The notes: generated by a model from the letters alone, not told the origin. A DNA stretch of 64,000 nt from Helianthus annuus (GCF_002127325.2 NC_035437.2:109644321-109708320), one strand, 5' to 3'. Counted from the stretch's first letter, positions 32,162-44,094 are shown. Program-made: numbers and translations.

Positions 32162-35037
32162 TCAATAATAAAGGGCATTAAAGACATTTTGCAAAGGTTG
32201 TTGACTTACCTTGATCCCAGGTGGCGTGTTTCCAGGTTTAGCAGTAGTTGTGCTTCCGAAGAAACTGATACCAGAGTTGAATCTTGACTTCTTTTCGGCA
32301 GGTTTTAGAATTTGAAAGGAGCACATAAGTGTGTCATCGACACTCATCATGGCACCAGCGTTATCGAACTCTCCGCAATAATTTGGTGCTGAAAATACAG
32401 TTACCAGTTGTCGGTTTGCAAAGAATTCATACCCATCCTCTACAACCTGAAATTAAATTGTCGGGTTTTTAAATAAATATAAAGGTGTCAATTTCAACCC
32501 AAAAATGGATCGATTTGGGTGCTATTCAATCTCAAACATGTCAAATGAAAAATATAGCTAAAATAGAAATGAGTCGATTCGGTCAAACGGGCTGAGAGTC
32601 ACTCAAAATCTAATCATTAGTTTGTACATCGTTTTATTTAATTATTCATATTATTGTAATAACTAATGATCTTGTTTCCATAACCATATGATACTCATTA
32701 ATCATTTATAAAAAATAAAAAAGAAATAGAATGTCATTTTCATCCCTGAGGTTTGGCAAGTTTTACGACTTTCGTCCAAAGGTTTGTTTTTCCACATCTG
32801 GATCAAAAAGGTTTGCAATCTTGCCATTTTCATCTGGCTCGTTAACTCCATCCATTTTTCTCCGTTAAGTCATGGGTATTTCCGTCTTTTTTGTCAACTT
32901 AAAAGGCAATTCGGTCTTTTTCAAGGTATTCGGTCTTTTTACGTAAAGTGAAAAAGATCGAATTGCCCTTAAAATTGGCAAAAAAGACAGAAATACCTCT
33001 GACTTAACGGGAAAAATGGATGGGGTTAACAAGCCGGATAAAAAACGGCAAGATTTCAACCCTTTTGGATCCAGATGCAGAAAATCAAAACTTGGACGAA
33101 AGTCGCAAAACTGGCCAAACCTCAGGTACGAAAAAGGCATTTTACTCTAAATAAATAAATAAAAACATGGAAAACATGGAAAACAGGAAAAAGAAGAGAT
33201 TGTAGGTCAATCCCCGAACCCGCCCATTACAACCCATTCAGAAAATGAAATGTTTTACCCCGAACATGCATTGACCGACCCGTTACACAACCCGACTACC
33301 AAAAACATAGTGTGTAAACATATTCAAACCTGATGAGCCCGACAAACAAGATCCAAATCTTGTTTCTGAAGAAACCTGGTAACAACATCAGCACCGAAAG
33401 TATAAGAAACCCCGCGATCATTCATCCCCCATCCTTTAATTTCTTTACACGGATCTGACCACAGCAGATCGCAAAGCAAACCACTATCGGGAACATCAGT
33501 GGGCCGCCTTAAATTCCTAATTTGATCCAAATTATTAAGATCGGGTGAAAGCCCGCCATGCATGCATAGAATCTTTTCATCAATAAGAGCCGCCACAGGT
33601 AAGCAATTGAAGCAGTCCGAGAAGATTTTCCATAATTTGACATTGAATCTTCGTTTGCATTCATCGTAGAAACCGTATATACGGTTTATTGAAGCGCATT
33701 CATGGTTTCCACGCAAAAGGAAGAAATTGTTTGGGTATTTTATTTTGTATGCAAGCAAAAGGCATATTGTTTCGAGACTTTGTTTCCCTCGGTCGACATA
33801 ATCACCAAGAAATAAGTAGTTTGCACTAGGGGGTAATCCACCGTATTCGAATAGGCGTAGAAGATCAGAATATTGACCGTGGATGTCACCTGATAATCAT
33901 GGTCAATTAAAAAAAGTCAAAATCCCATGTAATTAAAAAGACGATACAAGTTAGCGTTGACAAAATGGCCGTGTTGGGTAACAGGTCAAAATGAGTTCAG
34001 TTGGTAACTTTTTATACGGATCATGTCAGGTTGGGATAGCCCGAGACACTTTTTTTGCAAACATTTTTATATAATTCACGTACGGGATTTGTTAACATAC
34101 ATCATAGCATTTCAATACCAGTCTGCTTCAATAAATAAAATGATTTAGGAGGTTTTATGCGTTAAAAATACACTTTAAGCAAATTTCAACCTCATTGACC
34201 CGGTTGACCCATATGACAACCTTTTTACCTTACTCGTTTGACTAGTTTTAAATATAACCCAACTCGACCCGTTAAGATACCTAAACGGGTCAAAATTGCC
34301 TCCTTCAAATATAAGTTCAAGTATAAGCATAACTTCATTACTTCACCTAGTTTCTATGATTCTATTCAACTTTAGAATATAACTTTTTTTTAGAGTTAAT
34401 TACTGGTTTCGTCCCTGTGATTTGTCAAAAATCACTATTTCAGTCCATTAGTTTAAAAATTGTGATTTCAGTCTCTGTGGTTTCACTTTCGTAACCATTT
34501 CAGTCCACCTCGTAACCATTTCAGTCCCTGTACTAACAGAATAAATGGATTGAAATGGTTACGAAAGTGAAACCACAGGAACTGAAATTGCAATTTTTAA
34601 ACTAATGGACTGAAATAGTGATTTTTGACAAACCATAGGGACGAAAACAGTAATTAACTCTTTTTTTATATTTAATTATTTTAAAAAGGCATAAAAAGGG
34701 GAATTCTCTGTTTCTAGCAGAATTAGGCTCAAACTAATGACAAGAGTATGAATCAAGTAATCAACCATAACAGATCACATAAAGATGATAAATTTATCAA
34801 AAAAAATAAAAAAAATAAAAACTTTAAGCAAACCCATGAAGCAAAAAGCAAGAAAAGCATACCACAAATCTTAATAGGTGCTTCAAGTTCCAACAAATTA
34901 GGTTGCTTCAAGAAAATCTCTCTTGAAACAACACAAAGTTGCTTAATTTCAGGCTCAGTAAGCATCACCTGCTTACCAGGTCTCCCTCTAACCTCAAGCA
35001 ACCTGCGAATAATACTATCAAGAACAGCTTTTTCCAT
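32162..35037 (-). CDS. Serine/threonine protein phosphatase PP1 catalytic subunit (TOPP type)
   Basis: Three exons on the minus strand: 35037-34863, 33889-33330 and 32446-32162, with GT-AG introns of 973 and 883 bases. They join in phase to give 339 residues. All PP1 signatures are present: GDIHGQ (split by intron 1), [44 protein letters not shown] and [15 protein letters not shown]. The N-terminal ([14 protein letters not shown]) and C-terminal tails are short and variable, as in plant TOPPs. It removes phosphate from Ser/Thr with a two-metal centre and acts with regulatory subunits in nucleus and cytosol. The ATG at 35037 is the first before the conserved helix. Each intron holds one hairpin MITE. 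Confidence 0.93.
32727..33147. mobile_element. Hairpin MITE in phosphatase intron 2
   Basis: About 420 bp of imperfect inverted repeat with the arms' phrases on CCTGAGGTTTGGC and GACTTTCGTCC near both ends, centred near 32940. No coding capacity. Confidence 0.8.
34392..34661. mobile_element. Hairpin MITE in phosphatase intron 1
   Basis: Ends AGAGTTAATTACTG and CAGTAATTAACTCT are perfect inverted repeats. The arms continue inverted over most of 270 bp, centred near 34527. Confidence 0.88.
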
Positions 35038-35424
35038 CTTTACACCCTTACAAAACAATCAAACCCTAATGAAAGATGAAGATTTTGTTGCAACAAAGCG
35101 CGTTTTGGGCTTAAGGGTATCTGAAAAACTTAATCTTGGGGGAATTTGTAAGAGATATATACAAGAAATGAAAAGGGAAAATTCGTTTTGGACGGATAGA
35201 GATGGAGGAACAAAGGTCAATCGTGTGTTGAGGTTCGGTTTGTAATAAGGGTTTGATCGTGGAGAGCTGACCTGGTGTTGTGACTCTGGAGAAAGTGGAG
35301 AATGACTTGTGGCCTATTTGTAGAGCACCAAGAATATGTTGGATCATGTTTTCAGACCCTTTGGTTATGATAATATTGTAAACATGCCCCTTGTATTATG
35401 TATTAGAATTTAGAAACGAGTCAA
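35038..35424 (-). promoter_or_regulatory. Upstream region of the phosphatase gene
   Basis: 5' UTR and promoter are expected here for the minus-strand gene. No box is convincing by eye. Confidence 0.35.
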
Positions 35425-35432
35425 GTTGAGAT

Positions 35433-35620
35433 GGGGGGGGGGGGGGGGGTTTCTGAGGGGGCGCCTGACCTCTCTAACTTTTTGCTCAGTAGTGTAATAA
35501 TATATGTACTTTTCATATAGAAATTTTCGGGTATATACGTTTTCGACCCCCTAGTTCTATAGAAATTTTTGGGTATATACGTCTTCGACTCTCCGTCGGA
35601 AATCTTAAGCTTCGCCACTG
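35433..35620. mobile_element. Small hAT MITE with a G17 end
   Basis: The right end is CGCCACTG. The left end is a run of 17 G (35433-35449) before GGGGGCGCC. Perfect 8-bp duplication GTTGAGAT lies at 35425-35432 and 35621-35628. Inside, a 60-bp unit on TAGAAATTTTYGGGTATATACG is duplicated (about 35516-35592). Confidence 0.78.
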
Positions 35621-35628
35621 GTTGAGAT

Positions 35629-36098
35629 TACTCAGAGAGTTATCATTAGGGTGTGTAAAACTCGGTGGCTATACTCGTTCGGATGTTTTGCTTAATAGTT
35701 TTTTTTTTTTTAAATCTTGATTCTTAGTCTAATCTGGTTTGATATATATGTGTATGGTTTTATATCTGTGTTAAAAGTATATAATAGATTGTTCATTGTT
35801 ATGTTAAGTTATAATTTATAAACAATGTCAATAGACGTTGTTACATAAAGAGTTTGTTAAAAAGTTGATATATAAGTTTCTACTTTTGGTGGTTTTAAAC
35901 TGAACTCGAATTTTTTAACGGGTTGTAATCCTATGCATATAAAAATGTAACATAAAAAGGTATTTCTTAGGTTACATATAGGTCTTTAAACCTGATGTTA
36001 AATAAAATTAAGTAAAACCAATATTTGCTTTTGTACTTAGTTAAAGTAGTAATCAATTGAACACTTTTCATCAATTCCCTATGAAAACATTCTTAGTT
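35629..36098. other. AT-rich spacer
   Basis: No ORF or repeat ends seen. Confidence 0.4.
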
Positions 36099-36252
36099 AC
36101 CTGTACTCATATAGGTAGTTAAGAGATTATAATTAACTTACTTTTGATAAGACCACGACATCTAGATTATAACAAGCCACCTGTACTCATATAGGTAGCT
36201 AAAAGATCATAATTAACTTACTTTTGATAAGACCACGACATCTAGATTATAA
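36099..36252. repeat. Two-copy tandem repeat, 80-bp period
   Basis: ACCTGTACTCATATAGGTAG begins at 36099 and 36179; the two copies are nearly identical. Confidence 0.85.
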
Positions 36253-36571
36253 GGCTAGAGGGTGTGAGGGCGCCACCCTCGCCAGCTAGGCATCTATAGC
36301 GCCCCCCGGCGCTATAACACCACACCGCAGGCGCCATGGAGGGGCGCCATTGAACTCTCGCCATGGTGATAACGAGCAACCAGCGCGTGGATCGAGGAGA
36401 GTTATTGCATTTGACCATACCCACTGAATTAAGGAGGGGCGCTATAGGGCTCCATCCACACCCTACAAATTAAAGGGGGGCTTGATAAAGCCTCCAAGCT
36501 GACATGGCTCCTACGTGGCGCTTAAATGGACTTGATAAAGCTTCATGGGGCTCCAACCACACCCTATAGCC
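36253..36571. mobile_element. PIF/Harbinger-like MITE, GC-rich
   Basis: Ends GGCTAGAGGGTGTG and (inverted) GGCTATAGGGTGTGG, flanked by TAA on both sides (36250-36252 and 36572-36574). GC-rich GGCGC palindromes inside. No ORF. Confidence 0.8.
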
Positions 36572-36585
36572 TAACAAGCCATAAG

Positions 36586-37148
36586 CAATGTTTTAAAAAC
36601 CGGTTTTTAAGTCATACCGGGTTGGGCTCTAAAATGGTTCAACCGGTTGAACCGGGTTGTATCGGGCGGTTGAACCGGGTTACTAATTAACCTTATAAAT
36701 TCCAAAAAATACAAATTCATCTAAAAAACAATCAAATCTCAACTTGGATTTATGTAATTGATCATAGTTTTATCTAAAAACAATTATTTTTATTGTAAAC
36801 TATTAAGCATTTTAAGAATATTTTTATTAGTTATAAACAATATTGCATTGTACGAGATGAGTAACAATTTCAACAACTATGAAATATTGGAATAGATTAC
36901 ACTGGGTTAATTACCGGAAATATGGAAGATTAATATTACCTTAATATCGTATTTTATTAAAATTAAGAAACCAAATCTTAAGATAATGCAAACTGGTTCA
37001 ACGGTTTGAACCGGTAAAACCGGATTTACCGCCGGTACATAAGAAATACCGTATTCGGGTTTTACCGGCCTTTATCGTACCGGACTCGTGTCTGATATCC
37101 GGTTTAACCGGTATAACCGGCCGGTTCATACCGGTATTTAAAACATTG
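36586..37148. mobile_element. hAT-like MITE with ACCGGT palindromes
   Basis: Ends CAATGTTTTAAAAACCGGT and (inverted) CAATGTTTTAAATACCGGT. Perfect 8-bp duplication GCCATAAG (36578-36585 and 37149-37156). Dense CCGGTT motifs at both ends, AT-rich centre. Confidence 0.9.
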
Positions 37149-37319
37149 GCCATAAGTGTTTTCACAATGTTGAATAAGAAAACAATACAAAGACCTAATT
37201 CCAACAAAGTTTTATGTGTAACCTAAACAAACTGTTCACCGAATCACACTAGTTTGATAAAATTATATTTGATTTCATATTGATGTCAAAAGCCGAGGGG
37301 TGGGACTGAAACGATACAA

Positions 37320-37650
37320 TTGGATTCCTTGATAGTTTATCTTAAGTTTGTTAATTGGTCATCTAATGATAACAAAAGGATTTGGGATGTAGATGTTAGT
37401 GAGATGTTTACAGTGAAAATGGTTCGCAAACATATTGATAGAAGTCTCCTTCTAAATAGACCGATGTCTACTAGATGGAATCATTATATCCCGCGAAAGG
37501 TTAATATTCTGCTTGGAGAGTGATGTTAGATCACCTTCCTACGAGAAGTAACCTTGATAAGAGAGGAATTTGCGTTCGTACATTTTATGCCCAACTTGTG
37601 ATTCTCAGTTTAAGATTGGAGATCATACTTTTGGAAATTGTCCATCTTTG
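37320..37650 (+). pseudogene. LINE relic: zinc-binding end of a reverse transcriptase ORF
   Basis: The first frame has the FTVKMVRKHID and TRWNHYIPRKVNILL motifs of the zf-RVT region. After a stop at about 37521 the similarity goes on (LDHLPTRSNLDKRG). A shifted frame then carries the CPTC...H...C zinc residues (37588-37643). A short, broken 3' scrap of a non-LTR retrotransposon. Confidence 0.75.
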
Positions 37651-39996
37651 ACTATGTCTGGATGGCTATTGGCCGTTGGCTGGAGTTCATTTAGCCAAAT
37701 CTCAAACTCTAACTGAAATGTGTTCATGGTTAGATGCCCTTAGATTTTCCAAATCGAAGAAAAAGATTAGCGAAGCAGTCATTTTTTCTACTTGTGGTTC
37801 GTGTGGAAGTTAATGATAATTTTAATTTAACAACTTTTCTTCTTCTCATACTCACTATTCATTTTTCTATCATTTCTTATCCTTTAAGTTTTCATCTTCT
37901 ACAAATTTGTCACATCTTTTTTTTTTTTTACTTTGAATCCTTTCACTTTTCATCTTCTACAAATTTGTCACAAACATTTTTTATTTTTAACCCCAACACA
38001 TTTTCACTTTCAATTTTATTCCCCTATGCTTTTCATATTTTACTAATTTGTTGTTTAACGTTCTGGTCTAAAATTTCCGAGTTAACACGCTGCAACGTGC
38101 GTGTCTGGTACAACGTCATTACGTCTATTTTTATGTGGTTTAATAGCCGTTGTAGTTATTTTTTTCTTTCTTTTACTTTTGGTCTAATTTTTGTTAGTTA
38201 ACATGCCGCAATGCATATGCATGATTCAATGTTTTTATGTTTACTATTTGTTCGGTTTAACGGCCCTGTCACAAAGTACCGGTCTTAAATACTAATTATT
38301 TTCAATATAAATAATATCAAAACAGAGTCGATTTTTTATTCGATTGTTGCTATTGTTTATTTGTGGGTGTCTAATAATTACTTAGAACGAGTAGTTGAAA
38401 AACCCACTTCTCATCATGTAATTCCTTTTTGTACCTTGGCTAGCCTTTTTTTAATCGGTGGTGATGTTTTTATACAGATTGGGAGATAAAAAATAAAATA
38501 AAATTAAGTAAATCAAACCCCCTACTTAATTTTTTTTAACGGTAGATCAACTGGATTTCCAGCTTACTCCATTCTTGTTGTTAGAAAAAAGAAAAAGAAA
38601 AAAAAAAAACTTTATCCATCTTTCTTATGTTTTGTGTGTACAAAAAAAAAAAAAAAAAAAGTTTTGTGTGTACAAATTCTTAGCTAATTAGATTCTTCAC
38701 CATTCATTCACTCGGTATTTTTTTCCTTTTTGAAAGATTCTCATTCTCTCGGTGAATGTAGACGGCCAATTTAATGCTAAACTTTATTTACATATCAAGT
38801 ATTATTATTTAAAAAATGTAAAAAGAATATGATACTAAAATCACAAGTGATTGGCATTGTGAATAATTTTATTTTATGCAAAAATAATTATATATTTTTT
38901 TCAACCGTAATACCCATGTGTCTCTAACAAATATGTTAGGCCATACGTTGACCTATACATTATTTAAATTAAGAATAATGATTGGTAGAGACTTTGAATA
39001 TATAAATGAAAATCAACTTGGTATGTTTTCAAGAGAAGTAATTGTAGGTTTGTAACGTTAAGGGTCTCGAAATGAATAAATCCAAATTTTGAGATATTAT
39101 ATACGTGAGGTTATACTATGGGGGTCAAGATATAACTTGTTTCCTGCAGAGAATCAATAAAGTATTGCATGTTATTAATATACCCATGTGTTCCATTCTT
39201 TGGTGTTTGTAGTTATAAGTTGATAAAATTTTAAAACATGTTTTTCATTCCAAATTTTGTTTGGTATAATATGCTTTTATGCAAAACTAATCACATTTAT
39301 ATGTATATAAATGTTAATGTTAGTCCCCTTTTCTAAAACAAACAGAATGCTTTTATGCAAAACGAATCACATTTATTCTAACTAAATCATAATAATTTTG
39401 TTACTCGGACACAACCGTTAAATTAAAAGAAATTGTCTATGTTAGATATTCTTATAATAAAACTTAGCCAGTTGATAGTTAAATGCCCCGAACCTTACAC
39501 TATTATGGTCATGTGAGTTTAGAATAAAAGGTGTTGCAACGTCATTCTGGCGCGAGTGTTTCCACCTTTTACACTCACCAAGGTGTATGTGTAATATGAA
39601 ATGTTAAAGTAAAAAAAAAGAAATGGACAAGTAGCATACATTGTCTTAAACTGATTTCGCGCTAGAGAGTCCCATTGCACAATAGATCCTCAATTTAAAC
39701 TCATCAATGAGAAATCACTTGAACTTGAGATCTAGAGAGGAAAACTCACCTAGACTTACCATAAATGGAGCTTAATATCAGTGGCCACCACTAGAGCACT
39801 AGATGGTTAAGAAATGGGCAAGTCACAAGTGAAGCTCATGGATTGGTTGAATAAATTATTATTGATGAAAAGAATCTCTTCAAAGCCTCAATGCACGTGA
39901 GTACACCCTCCTCTCTCTCGCTTCATAACACATAGCGTTATGTGGTTCCACCGTATATTAATCAACATCAACTAAATTCTTTTGAAAGTTGACATC
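37651..39996. other. AT-rich spacer without a gene
   Basis: T-rich from 37830 to 38060, with TTTCATCTTCTACAAATTTGTCACA duplicated in shortened form near 37890 and 37950. Poly-A runs lie near 38596 and 38643-38660. Short ORFs here are low complexity and rejected. Confidence 0.45.
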
Positions 39997-39999
39997 TAA

Positions 40000-40337
40000 G
40001 GGACTGTTTTTTTAGTTCTTAATGAGACTCTTAATGATTCAGACCTTTTACTGGTTCAGCACTTAATGGTTCAGACTGTTTGTTTCGTAAGCAGATGTCT
40101 GAATGGTTTAAACAATTGCCTCTGAATGGTTGAGCATTGTACTAAGTCTGAATAATTAAGACCTCTAATCTGATGGTCAGACATTTGCCTCTAAACGGTT
40201 AAGCATTATACTGACTCTTAATGGTTCAGACTTCTTACTGCTTCAGCACTTAATGATTCAGACCTCTTACTAGCACTTAATGATTCAGACCTCTTACTGT
40301 TCAACACTTAACCATTCAGGAGTTGCCAAACAGCCCC
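40000..40337. mobile_element. PIF/Harbinger-like MITE with TTAATGRTTCAGAC repeats
   Basis: Ends GGGACTG and CAGCCCC (inverted, one mismatch), flanked by TAA at 39997-39999 and 40338-40340. The interior is about ten variants of CTTAATGATTCAGACCTCTTAC in direct and inverted order. Confidence 0.75.
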
Positions 40338-40392
40338 TAAGACACTAATTGTCTCTCCCCCCCCTCTCTCTCTCTCTCTATATATATATATA

Positions 40393-40615
40393 GAAAAAGT
40401 ATATCGTACATTACGGCTTAACGTACTTCACGTACAACAACGTGCGTGATTTGTTCTATAACATGCGTGATTAATGTTTTCAATATGCGTGATTATTGTG
40501 TTCCAACATGCGTGATTTTGGACTTTTGAGTTATAACGTGCGTGATTTTAAAATGAACGTACGTAATTACCTGTCGTACGTGATGTACGTTAAGCCGTAA
40601 TGTATGTTAACCTTC
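40393..40615. mobile_element. Palindromic element with RTGCGTGATT repeats
   Basis: Inverted ends with TACATTACGGCTTAACGTAC on both sides. The centre has five direct RTGCGTGATT units. It sits between CT/TA microsatellites (40360-40394 and 40612-40686). Confidence 0.7.
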
Positions 40616-40660
<45 letters not shown>

Positions 40661-40686
40661 CTATATACATATATATATATATATAT

Positions 40687-41831
40687 AGGGTAAGGTTCAT
40701 TTGAGAGCCACCCTTATTGCGAGAACCAATGTGAACACAAAATAAAATCTAAAAAAAATAAGAAAGCAATCAAAAAATATTTTTTCTTTTTAACATTTTA
40801 AAAAAAAAAAATCGCTATATTTCGTTACATAAAAGAAACCTTTTTTTTCGAGTAACAGGTATCCATGCACATGTGCATATGGATCATTATTTCGACTAAT
40901 TCCGTAATACGTTATCAGTAATAGACAATTACACTTTAATTTACAATACCATCCGTAATACACTACTTTTTACATTACCAATATTCAAAATGCACATGTG
41001 CATCATTAGGTATAACCATGATATAATGTGTTTTGGTACAAAAAGTTTGTGATTTTGAATGGAGAAGTAGGCCCATATACATGTTTTTTTGTTAGTTATA
41101 TCTAGTGGTTGATGGTTTGGTTATAGTTGTCAATTTATGATGTAATATGTTGATTGGATGGTATAAATGGTGTTTATATACATGTAATAAAGTGAAAATA
41201 TTGGTAATGGTATTGTATTATGGATGGTAGGAGGTAATGGCATTGTGTTATGGATGGTATGATAGATGAAAGGGAAAGTGTATTTAAAGTAGTGTACCAA
41301 AACATCTTATTTCATGTTGATACATATAGATGCACATGTGCATTTCTAGTATTGGTAATGTAAAAAGTATTGTATTACATATGGTAGTGTAAATGAAAGT
41401 GCAATTGTCTAATATTTGTAATGAATTACGGAATTTGTCAAAGAAATGACAAAAATGCACATGTGCATGTTTGTGTATTATGGATGGAATGATAGATGAA
41501 AGAGAAGTGTATTCAAAGTAGTGTACCAAAACACCTTATTTCATGTTGATACATATAGATGCACATGTGTATTTCTAATATTGTTAACGTAAAAAGTAGT
41601 GTATTATACGTGGTAGTTTAAATGAAAGTGCAATTGTCAAATATTTGTGCATAGAGAAACTGTTACTCGAATTTTTTTTTTGAATTTTTTTTATTATCAA
41701 CGAAATATAGCGATTTTTTCCAAAAAAAAAGAAGTAAAAAAAATTGGGTGTGTTTTAGATTTTTTTTAGGTATTACTGTTTGTGTTCACACTGGTTCTCG
41801 CAATAAAGGGTAGTTTCTAACGGATCCTTCT

Positions 41832-41834
<3 letters not shown>
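40687..41834. mobile_element. TIR element between (TA)n tracts with ATGCACATGTGCAT palindromes
   Basis: Left end AGGGTAAGGTTCATTTGAGA; the right end, inverted, begins AGGAGAAGGATCC. Both arms share TTATTGCGAGAACC and GTGTTCACA in inverted order, about 120 bp per arm. The interior repeats the palindrome ATGCACATGTGCAT four times perfectly and once with a mismatch. Flanked by long TA repeats, so a TA target is likely. Related ends occur at 43176-43920. Confidence 0.75.
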
Positions 41835-41869
<35 letters not shown>

Positions 41870-41936
41870 TTTTACATTTTAATGAATTGTGCTTATTTTG
41901 TCTGTTTCTATTTTGTCTTCTTATATGTTTTTATAA

Positions 41937-42720
41937 GAGAAAATTGTTCGGATATTCCATGTGTTTTGCTCCGTTTTCACCTAAAGTCCCTACACTTCTA
42001 AAATTACAGCTATAGTCCTCAACTTTTGCACGTTCGTTCTCAGATAGTCCCTGATGTGGATGAGGGTTAGTTTTTGGTGTTAAGTGGGTGCGAAATGACT
42101 ACAATGCCCTTACTACAAAACAAAATAATAAAAAACAATAAATCCATTAAATACACAAGTTGACTTTAACAGAAAAGGTCGTCAAAAAAGAATTTAAACG
42201 CAGAAAATGAAACCTAGATTCATGGCGTTGAGGGCTTTTGGACGATCGAGAGTCAACGCAGCGACGCCATTTGGATATTCGTTTCCATCGATAAAGTCTC
42301 TAGCGTCAAAGCTGGCCATTGCCGTGAAATTCTGAAGAGAGATAGAGTGATCAGGGTTATGGAGAAGGGTTTTGTAGGTAGATTTGGGGATAGTAGAATA
42401 AGGTGATGATCTGATGAGAAAGTGAGAAATGCCGATCAGAAGTCACATTATTCCGGTGAAGACAACGATGATGATAGTTACAGAGTGATAGATTTGATGA
42501 TGAAAATGGTTACAGAGTGAAAGATTTGATAATGAAAATGGAAATTAGGTTATTAACACTGGAAAAGTGGATTAATGGTTTTTAATTTGGGATGCTGGAA
42601 TAACAGGGTGGTGGTAGTTCGGAGTGGGGGGTACGGTGGTGAAAGGTGGATGGTGGTGGTGGTCAACGAGCTGATTTTCCAGAAACGGTTCTTCCTCTAC
42701 ACCCACATGCGAATCTTCAT
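41937..42720. mobile_element. Truncated long-TIR element carrying a captured gene piece
   Basis: The left 180 bp match the arm of the element at 533-2128 (GATGAGGGTTAG, TAAAATTACA, TAGTCCCT phrases). The GGTGGTGG-rich part at 42604-42662 resembles that element's central CCACC-rich part inverted. No right arm was found, so it is probably truncated by, or next to, the hAT element at 42890. It contains the exon fragment at 42213-42440. Confidence 0.6.
42213..42440 (-). pseudogene. Captured first exon of a 3-hydroxyisobutyryl-CoA hydrolase-like gene
   Basis: One open minus-strand frame contains GNEYPNG followed by LTLDRPKALNAMNL, the start of the enoyl-CoA hydratase/HIBYL-CoA hydrolase fold. Before it is a Ser/Arg/Pro-rich stretch with few acidic residues that resembles a mitochondrial targeting presequence. 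The frame ends in AATCTAG|GTTTCATTT, which looks like an authentic exon-intron border and suggests capture from genomic DNA. No ATG for the presequence is visible. A non-functional fragment. Confidence 0.7.
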
Positions 42721-43134
42721 AAACAAGTAACTCTCGTTCTTTCGTCATTTGTTTAAGATAAATAATGTTTTTGGTGTCAAAATCATGATCCTGAAAGCGG
42801 TTTCATTGGTCTTGTTTCTTGGTTTGATTGAAGATTATATGCTGCTTTAAAGAAAGGCCAATTTGATCGTTTTCAGTTTGATCACTAAGTAGGGGTGTTC
42901 ATGAGCCGATCCGATCCGATCGAGGGTCTGCTCATGCTCTGATTGAATTACAACCGATCCGATCAATTCGGATAGAATTTGCAAAACCGAGCACAAAAGT
43001 GATGCTCATGCTCGAACTATATTTGAATCGATCGGATCGTTTTCGCTCGGTTTTTATCAAATCATAAAAAAATCGAGAGGATCATTTTCGCTCGGTTTCC
43101 CTCGATTGAATATAAGGCTTCGTTAAACAAACAT

Positions 43135-43175
<41 letters not shown>

Positions 43176-43178
<3 letters not shown>

Positions 43179-43914
43179 TAGAAGATCCTGTAAAAAAGAC
43201 CTAAAGTGTGAGAAGGGTAAGAAAGAATCTCAGCCATTAGATCTTTTGACCTAATGGTTGAGATCAATAGGGACCAAATTGTAAAATATTTTCATTAATT
43301 TGGACTGATTTGAAATATTTAGGGGCAATATAGTCTTTTAAACCCACTAGAAATTAGGTAATGCACATGTAACTCCCCCCCCTCGTCTTTTTTAAACGTC
43401 AATAACTTTTTGTACATAACTTTTTTAAAAAAAAAATTACACCATAATAACGAGCGTTTTTTATCTTTAATATGAGTACCATATTGCTATACTTATATAG
43501 AGAAAAAAATATGTTTCGATCAGATGTTTAGTCAATAAATGGTGTTATATACTTGCTGAATGGTGTTATATACTTGCTGAATGGTTTATATACTTACTGA
43601 ATGGTGTTATATACTTGCTGAATGGTATTATATACTTACTGAATGGTGTTATATACTTGCTGAATACTGAATGGTGTTATATACTTGCTGAATGTATATA
43701 CTTGCTGAATGGTGTTATATACTTACTGAATGGTGTTATATACTTGCTGAATGGTGTTATATACTTCCTATAATTAAGGTGGTGGTTATGGGAAGTTTTT
43801 AATTAATTGAATTAATGATAAAATTACTTATTTACCCTTTTCAATTAATTTAGATCTAATGGCTGAGATTCTTTCTTACCTTTCTCACACTTTTGGTCTT
43901 TTTTACAATAACCT

Positions 43915-43920
<6 letters not shown>
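43176..43920. mobile_element. TIR MITE with internal minisatellite
   Basis: The ends are inverted repeats of about 70 bp that share GTAAAAAAGACC and GTAAGAAAGAATCTCAGCC. Flanked on both sides by long (TA)n. No transposase. Confidence 0.85.
43541..43779 (+). repeat. Minisatellite, 21-bp unit, about 11 copies
   Basis: Unit GGTGTTATATACTTGCTGAAT. Several copies have G to A (TTACTGAAT) and some are shortened. Lies inside the MITE at 43176-43920. Confidence 0.9.
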
Positions 43921-43975
<55 letters not shown>

Positions 43976-44012
43976 TATTTGCATAGCTGTTATTATATTT
44001 CTGATACCCCTC

Positions 44013-44050
<38 letters not shown>

Positions 44051-44090
44051 CATAGCTGTTAATATATTTCTGATAACCCCCTCTGATATG
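43921..44090. repeat. (TA)n tracts and a duplicated viral leader segment
   Basis: (TA)n at 43921-43972 and 44021-44047. A segment on TTTGCATAGCTGTTATTATATTTCTGATACC (about 43978-44013) recurs at about 44047-44083, so a piece of the viral leader is present twice with TA repeats between. Confidence 0.75.
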
Positions 44091-44094
44091 GTAT

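Noticed and set aside
37734..38201. 155-codon Phe/Leu/Ser-rich ORF
   Set aside because: It covers a T-rich tract; the hydrophobic look follows from base composition.
43859..44062. ORF of repeated Tyr-Ile
   Set aside because: Translation of (TA)n microsatellites.
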